Shown piece by piece: positions 60,179 through 64,000 of a stretch of DNA of 64,000 nucleotides. The notes beneath the pieces were generated by a model. The model did no database searches and was not told the origin of the DNA. It saw only the letters and a list, made by a program, of their open reading frames with translations. How positions within the stretch are numbered: the first letter of the stretch is position 1; every line of letters starts with the position of its first letter. Source of the stretch: Trebonia sp963795335 (GTDB lineage: Bacteria > Actinomycetota > Actinomycetes > Streptosporangiales > Streptosporangiaceae); NCBI GenBank assembly GCA_963795335.1, contig CAWCHI010000004.1, forward strand, positions 496,001 to 560,000, written 5' to 3'. The translations under genes and the position numbers were made by a program.

Positions 60179-60220
60179 GTTCTGTAATACTCATAGACCG
60201 GGACCAGCCTATTACAGAAC
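60179..60220. promoter_or_regulatory. 42-bp inverted repeat between malic enzyme and CGNR regulator genes
   Basis: GTTCTGTAATA (60179-60189) and TATTACAGAAC (60210-60220) are perfect 11-bp inverted arms 20 bases apart, in the divergent promoter region. Probably two half-sites for a dimeric regulator; the CGNR protein encoded alongside is the obvious candidate. Confidence 0.7.
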
Positions 60221-60247
60221 TCTCACCACCACAGCGGGGATTCGCGC

Positions 60248-60805
60248 GTGGAACTAGTCATCTTATGCTGAACTCGCCGTCCGGCTCGTGAACACCGCCA
60301 GCCTCGGGCACGAGGGCGGCGACCTGCTCACGTCGCTGGACGGGCTGCGTAAGCTCGTCGCCGACCGCGAGCACCTGAACCACGGGATTACCCGCGCCGA
60401 CCTGGACGCGCTGCTGCATGCTGCGGGACGAGTTCCGCTGCTTCTTCGTGGCCTGCCTCGCAGGGGAACGGGGCGGACGCCGCCGAGCGGCTGAACGAGT
60501 TGCTGATCCAGTACCCGGTGCACCCGCAGCTGTCCGGTCATGACGGGCAGCCGTGGCACGTGCACTACACCGAGAGCGGCTCGATGTCGGACAAGTACGC
60601 GGCCGGCGCGGCCATGGGCCTCGCGGTCCGGCTGGCCGAGCTCGGCATCGGCCGGTTCGGCGTGTGCCAGGCGGCGCCCTGCTCGGGCGTGTTCATGGAC
60701 ATGTCGGCCAACCGCACCCGGCGGTACTGCTCGGACCGGTGCGCCAGCCGGGCCAACGTGATCGCCTACCGGGCCCGCAAGCGCGGCGAGGAAGCCGGCT
60801 CCTGA
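60248..60805 (+). CDS. CGNR zinc finger (ABATE domain) regulator, frameshifted
   Basis: This protein of about 185 residues has an N-terminal ABATE-type domain (ELAVRLVNTASLGHEGGDLL) and a C-terminal CGNR zinc finger (FGVCQAAPCSGVFMDMSANR, then RRYCSDRCASRANVIAYRAR, with four Cys as ligands). GTG 60248 begins MELVILC, then one extra base near 60268; further indels near 60420 and 60468 are needed to reach LNELLIQYPVHPQLSGHDG. Relatives are presumed stress-response transcription regulators. It is divergent from malic enzyme. Confidence 0.82.
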
Positions 60806-61189
60806 GCGCGCCCGTCAGCAATTGCGAATTTCGCCGGTTTCGGCCCGCCACGCTCGTGAATGCGTTCACAAGCGAGGCGGGCCCATTGTGTGCCCGCGTC
60901 GCGCCGGAATAAAACATGCAAAACAGAAACCGGCCGGTAATTGGCCGGACATGCGCCGCGTGACCTGACTTCCTGTGGCATTAGCCAGGGCCGTGTCCAC
61001 CTGACACAACGCCATGACCTGCGTTATAGCAACCGAATCCCGGACAAGTACTTCTCATGCTGAAGAACATCTCTACGATGTCTGTCACTCTGCACAACTG
61101 AACGCTTACCGGTCTCTGGCGGGGAACCCGCAGGACACGCGGCACGCCCCTCGGGGCACGACCGAGAAACGAGAAAAGAGCTATCGATC
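60806..61189. other. 384-bp gene-free region upstream of the permease
   Basis: It contains a weak hairpin after the CGNR gene (GCGGGC, 60877-60882, with GCCCGC, 60892-60897), a second hairpin CCGGCC/GGCCGG at 60930-60948, and an A+T-richer stretch near 61010-61090. No credible ORF is present. A long leader is possible, but I recognise no riboswitch. Confidence 0.55.
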
Positions 61190-62914
61190 ATGGCAACTGA
61201 AACTGGCTCTGAGTCAGTCTCCTCACCGACTGACGTCGGCCTCAAGCGGGAGATGGGGTTCATCGGCGCCGTCTGGGCGTCGGAGAGCTCCATCATCGGC
61301 TCCGGCTGGCTGTTCGGCGCGCTGTACGCCGCGCAGGCCGCAGGCCCGGCCGCGATCATCGCCTGGGTCATCGGCGGCGTCGCGGTCGTCATCCTCGGCC
61401 TGATCCACGCCGAACTCGGCGCGATGTACCCGGTATCAGGCGGCACGGCGCGGTTCCCGCACTTCGCGTTCGGCGCCATCGCGGGCATGTCGTTCGGCTT
61501 CTTCTCCTGGCTGCAGGCCGTCACCGTCGCGCCGATCGAGTGCTTCGCGGTCATGAACTACGGCTCGCACTGGTGGCCCGCCCTGTACAACCCGAACACC
61601 AGCAACGTCACCACCACCGGCTTCATCATGAGCATCGTCCTGATGGTCATCTTCACCGGGCTGAACTTCCTCGGCATCAAGTACCTGTCGCAAGGTCAAC
61701 AGCGGGCTCATGTGGTGGAAGATCGCCATCCCGGTGCTCACCATCATCGTGCTGCTGTTCCACTTCCACGCCGGCAACTTCGGCTCGTCCGCGGCCTCGG
61801 GCGGGTTCATGCCGACCGGCATCAAGGGCGTCCTGTCGGCCGTCGTCGGCGCGGGCGTCGTGTTCTCCTACCTCGGCTTCGAGCAGGCCGACCAGCTCGC
61901 GGGCGAGATCAAGAACGCGCAGAAGAACCTGCCGCGGGCGATCATCACCGCGGTCGCCATCGGCACCGCGATCTACATCCTGCTGCAGGTCGTCTTCATC
62001 GCCGCGATGGACCCGTCCATGCTGACCCTCAGCCACGGCTGGACCGGCCTGGTCTGCCCGGCGACCGGCACCTGCAACAGCACGATCGCCACCATCAACT
62101 CCGGCCCGTTCGCCGGCCTGGCCGGGGTCATCGGCCTGTCCTGGCTGGCGTTCATCCTCCGGCTCGACGCGATCATCTCCCCGTTCGGCACCGGCCTGAT
62201 CTACCAGACCTCGGGCTCGCGGGTCAGCTACGGCCTCGGCCGCAACCGGTACTTCCCGCCGATCCTGACCAGGATCGACAGCCGCGGCGTGCCGTGGGTC
62301 AGCCTGATCCTCGTCGTTCGTCGGCGGCCTGGTCTTCCTGCTGCCGTTCCCGAGCTGGCACTCGCTCGTCGGCCTGGTCACCGGCGCCTCGGTGCTGATG
62401 TACGCGGGCGCGCCGCTGTCGCTGGGCGCGTTCCGCGCGCCAGGTGCCCGATGCGGTCCGGCCCTACCGGCTGCGGGGCGGCCCGGTCATGGCGCCGCTC
62501 GGGTTCATCATCGCCAACTTCATCATCTACTGGTCCGGCTTCGAGGTCATCTGGAAGCTCGGCATCATCATCGTCATCGGCTACGTCATCATCGGCATCT
62601 GCATGGCGTTCGACCCGCAGCGGCCGAACCTGCTTGACCCGAAGGCGTGGAAGGCGGCGAGCTGGCTGCCGGTCTACCTGATCGGCATGGGCATCATCTC
62701 GTGGCTCGGCCAGTACAGCGGCCAGTCCTCGACGACGCCGCTGAACCCGACCAACACCGGCCTCATCCCGCTGTGGTGGGACCTGGTCATCATCGCGCTG
62801 TTCAGCCTGGTCATCTACTACTGGGCGATCGCCGTGCGGCTGCCCCGGGAGGAGATGCTGGCGCTGGTCGCGGCGCAGTCGGGGGAAGAGGACGTGCCCC
62901 CGGCGACCCTCTAG
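61190..62914 (+). CDS. APC-superfamily amino acid permease, three frameshifts
   Basis: This protein of about 574 residues has about 12 membrane helices. The start (KREMGFIGAVWASESSIIGS) carries the unwound helix-1 substrate segment typical of APC transporters. FSYLGFEQADQLAGEIKNAQ in helix 6 is the second signature. Indels near 61690, 62318 and 62440 shift the frame; the pieces join into an ordinary permease ending EEDVPPATL. The substrate is unknown. An ATG at 61190 follows GAAAAGAG; the leader is unusually long. Confidence 0.9.
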
Positions 62915-63013
62915 TTCCAAGGCACCGCCCGCCGCAGGCCCCGCCCCCGTCACCGGGAGCGGGGCCTGCGGCGTGTCACCAGCCCTCGTTCGGCCAAACC
63001 CGGGGCGGGCGAC

Positions 63014-63349
63014 TCAGGGGCGCGGCCGCCGCCGGCCGGGCGGCCAGTAGCGCCCCAGCACGACCGCCTCGATCAGCTCCGGTGGCACCGGGCCGAAGCG
63101 AGCGCTGTCGACCGCGCCCGCGGCGGGGTTGTCGGACGCCAGCCACCACCCCCCGTCCTCGCGCCACGCGGCCCGCTTGACCAGCAGGAATCCCGCGCGC
63201 TGAGGGTGCCACGCGAGCACCACCGCACCGGGCCGGACCCGCCGGGTGCGCCGCGCCAGCAGCCAGTCGCCCGGCCGCAGCGCGGGCTCCATCGACCGCT
63301 CGGCCACCGCGACCCGCAGCAACGGCCAGCGCAGGGGGCAGGCACCCAC
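63014..63349 (-). CDS. sodX: S26-family signal peptidase, nickel-SOD maturation protease
   Basis: This 111-residue small S26 peptidase has Ser19 in ERSMEPALRPGD and a Lys general base at K58 (LLVKRA), then GGWWLASDNPAAGAVDS and a basic C-terminus. Its position divergent from sodN, 70 bp away, identifies it as the protease that removes the SodN leader to expose the nickel-binding His. GGGAG lies six bases before the GTG. No membrane anchor is seen, as in other SodX proteins. Confidence 0.92.
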   Translation of the reverse strand: MGACPLRWPLLRVAVAERSMEPALRPGDWLLARRTRRVRPGAVVLAWHPQRAGFLLVKRAAWREDGGWWLASDNPAAGAVDSARFGPVPPELIEAVVLGRYWPPGRRRPRP

Positions 63350-63419
63350 GTTTAACTCCCGCGTGGAAGAGTAGTGTCGGAGGAGAACTTAACTGATCTG
63401 GTACGGAGAAAGGGAATCG

Positions 63420-63827
63420 ATGAGGCTGCTCACCCGGCTGCTCGCGCCGAAGTCCGTCGCCCATGCCCACTGCGACCTGCCGTGCGGCGTCTACGACCCC
63501 GCTCAGGCGATGATCGAGGCGCAGTCGGTCAAGGCAATCGCGGAGAAGTACGCCGACAACGAGGACCCGGCGTTCCGGGCCCGCGCGATCTTCATCAAGG
63601 AGCAGCGCTCCGAGCTCGTCAAGCACCACCTGTGGGTGCTGTGGACGGACTACTTCAAGCCGCCCCACTTCGAGAAGTACCCGCAGCTGAACACCCTGTT
63701 CAACGAGGCCACCAAGCTGGCCGGCGCCAGCGGGACCAAGGGCTCGGTCGACGTGGCGGTGGCCGACCAGCTGCTGGCCAAGATCGAGGAGATCTCCAAG
63801 ATCTTCTGGGAGACCAAGCAGGCCTGA
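63420..63827 (+). CDS. sodN: Nickel superoxide dismutase
   Basis: This 135-residue precursor has a leader of 16 residues (MRLLTRLLAPKSVAHA) followed by mature H17-C-D-L-P-C22-G-V-Y, the nickel hook in which His1, Cys2 and Cys6 bind Ni. The four-helix body has NEDPAFRARAIFIKEQRSEL and a conserved HHLWVLWTDYFKPPHFEKYP. It dismutates superoxide as a homohexamer. AAAGGG lies before the ATG. TAGTGT at 63372-63377 may be the -10. Nickel-dependent Nur control is expected, but I do not see a convincing Nur box. Confidence 0.97.
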   Translation: MRLLTRLLAPKSVAHAHCDLPCGVYDPAQAMIEAQSVKAIAEKYADNEDPAFRARAIFIKEQRSELVKHHLWVLWTDYFKPPHFEKYPQLNTLFNEATKLAGASGTKGSVDVAVADQLLAKIEEISKIFWETKQA

Positions 63828-63831
63828 TACC

Positions 63832-63851
63832 GCGGGGGTCCCCACCCCCGC
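63832..63851 (+). terminator. First terminator hairpin after sodN
   Basis: GCGGGGGT pairs with ACCCCCGC around a CCCC loop, five bases past the stop. Confidence 0.6.
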
Positions 63852-63918
63852 TCCACCCCCCGACCTCAGCGCGACCAGCTTGCGGGCAATCGCGGCTTTC
63901 ATCCGGGGGGACCTGACG

Positions 63919-63961
63919 ACGCGGCAGCGCGGCTCGGATTCCCCGAGCCGCGCTGCCGCGT
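63919..63961. terminator. Strong terminator downstream of sodN
   Basis: A perfect 19-bp stem (ACGCGGCAGCGCGGCTCGG and complement) with a five-base loop is followed by TCTGTTCT on the plus strand. It probably ends sodN transcription and perhaps a convergent gene beyond the window. Confidence 0.9.
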
Positions 63962-64000
63962 TCTGTTCTCAGGACACGGTAGGTTGCAATCAGTGGCCGG

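Noticed and set aside
60806..61189. Riboswitch in the permease leader
   Set aside because: Short hairpins exist, but I cannot match any known conserved riboswitch core by eye.

Overview
The window is high-GC DNA with G/C-rich third codon positions, many GTG starts and several probable leaderless genes. It carries actinobacterial signature genes: a CIRCE-controlled groES-groEL with a His-rich GroEL tail, the GlgE trehalose-to-glucan pathway, a fused 2-oxoglutarate dehydrogenase/decarboxylase (Kgd), a monomeric isocitrate dehydrogenase, a PknB-type kinase with an FHA protein, DUF3017, DUF5709, DUF6104 and nickel superoxide dismutase. It is chromosomal DNA of an actinomycete (Streptomyces/Streptosporangium/Frankia-like breadth; the genus cannot be fixed from sequence alone). 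I see no rRNA, tRNA, insertion sequence, prophage or CRISPR array.

Layout. 1-12 kb is housekeeping: a truncated GCS2-type ligase, trpS, guaB3-guaB, groEL-groES, a coiled-coil protein, guaA, and a CBS-domain membrane protein divergent from galK. 12-20.7 kb holds a DUF5709 gene, mdh facing icd across a strong shared terminator, DUF3017, an FHA-HTH protein whose end overlaps the end of a Ser/Thr kinase gene, a conserved hypothetical and a crotonase. 20.7-21.5 kb is an unusual gene-free stretch with two G-rich repeat arrays around an AT-rich island. 21.5-31.9 kb is the alpha-glucan block: glgP divergent from glgE-treS-mak-glgB, which together make trehalose into maltose-1-phosphate and branched glucan and phosphorolyse it. 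32-39.5 kb holds an NYN protein, SppA, a flavin reductase, an AhpD-like protein, hutI-hutF and a VIT-type metal transporter.

39.5-44.4 kb carries glycosyltransferase, methyltransferase and terpenoid-cyclase-fold 'prenyltransferase' genes converging on a second methyltransferase and a geranylgeranyl-reductase-type oxidoreductase. This is the best candidate here for an undescribed pathway, probably modification of an isoprenoid or lipid. 44.7-49.1 kb has an aminotransferase and a nitrilase divergent by only 14 bp, a dehydrogenase and a membrane-anchored propeller-like protein. 49.4-60 kb has kgd-DUF6104, a self-regulated DUF4097-PadR pair with a palindromic operator, a penicillin-binding protein, an MDR oxidoreductase and malic enzyme. 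With mdh and icd, this gives much of a TCA/anaplerotic set. The right end has a CGNR regulator, an APC permease and the divergent sodX/sodN pair.

Sequence quality matters. Many conserved genes are interrupted by single-base indels (DUF5709, glgB, hutF, the 40-42.6 kb genes, the SDR, the propeller protein, kgd with about eight, DUF4097, the penicillin-binding protein with a compensating pair, the MDR, malic enzyme, CGNR, the permease). They are rare before 31 kb and dense after 38 kb. Because essential central-metabolism genes are hit, I read most as sequencing or assembly errors rather than real pseudogenes.
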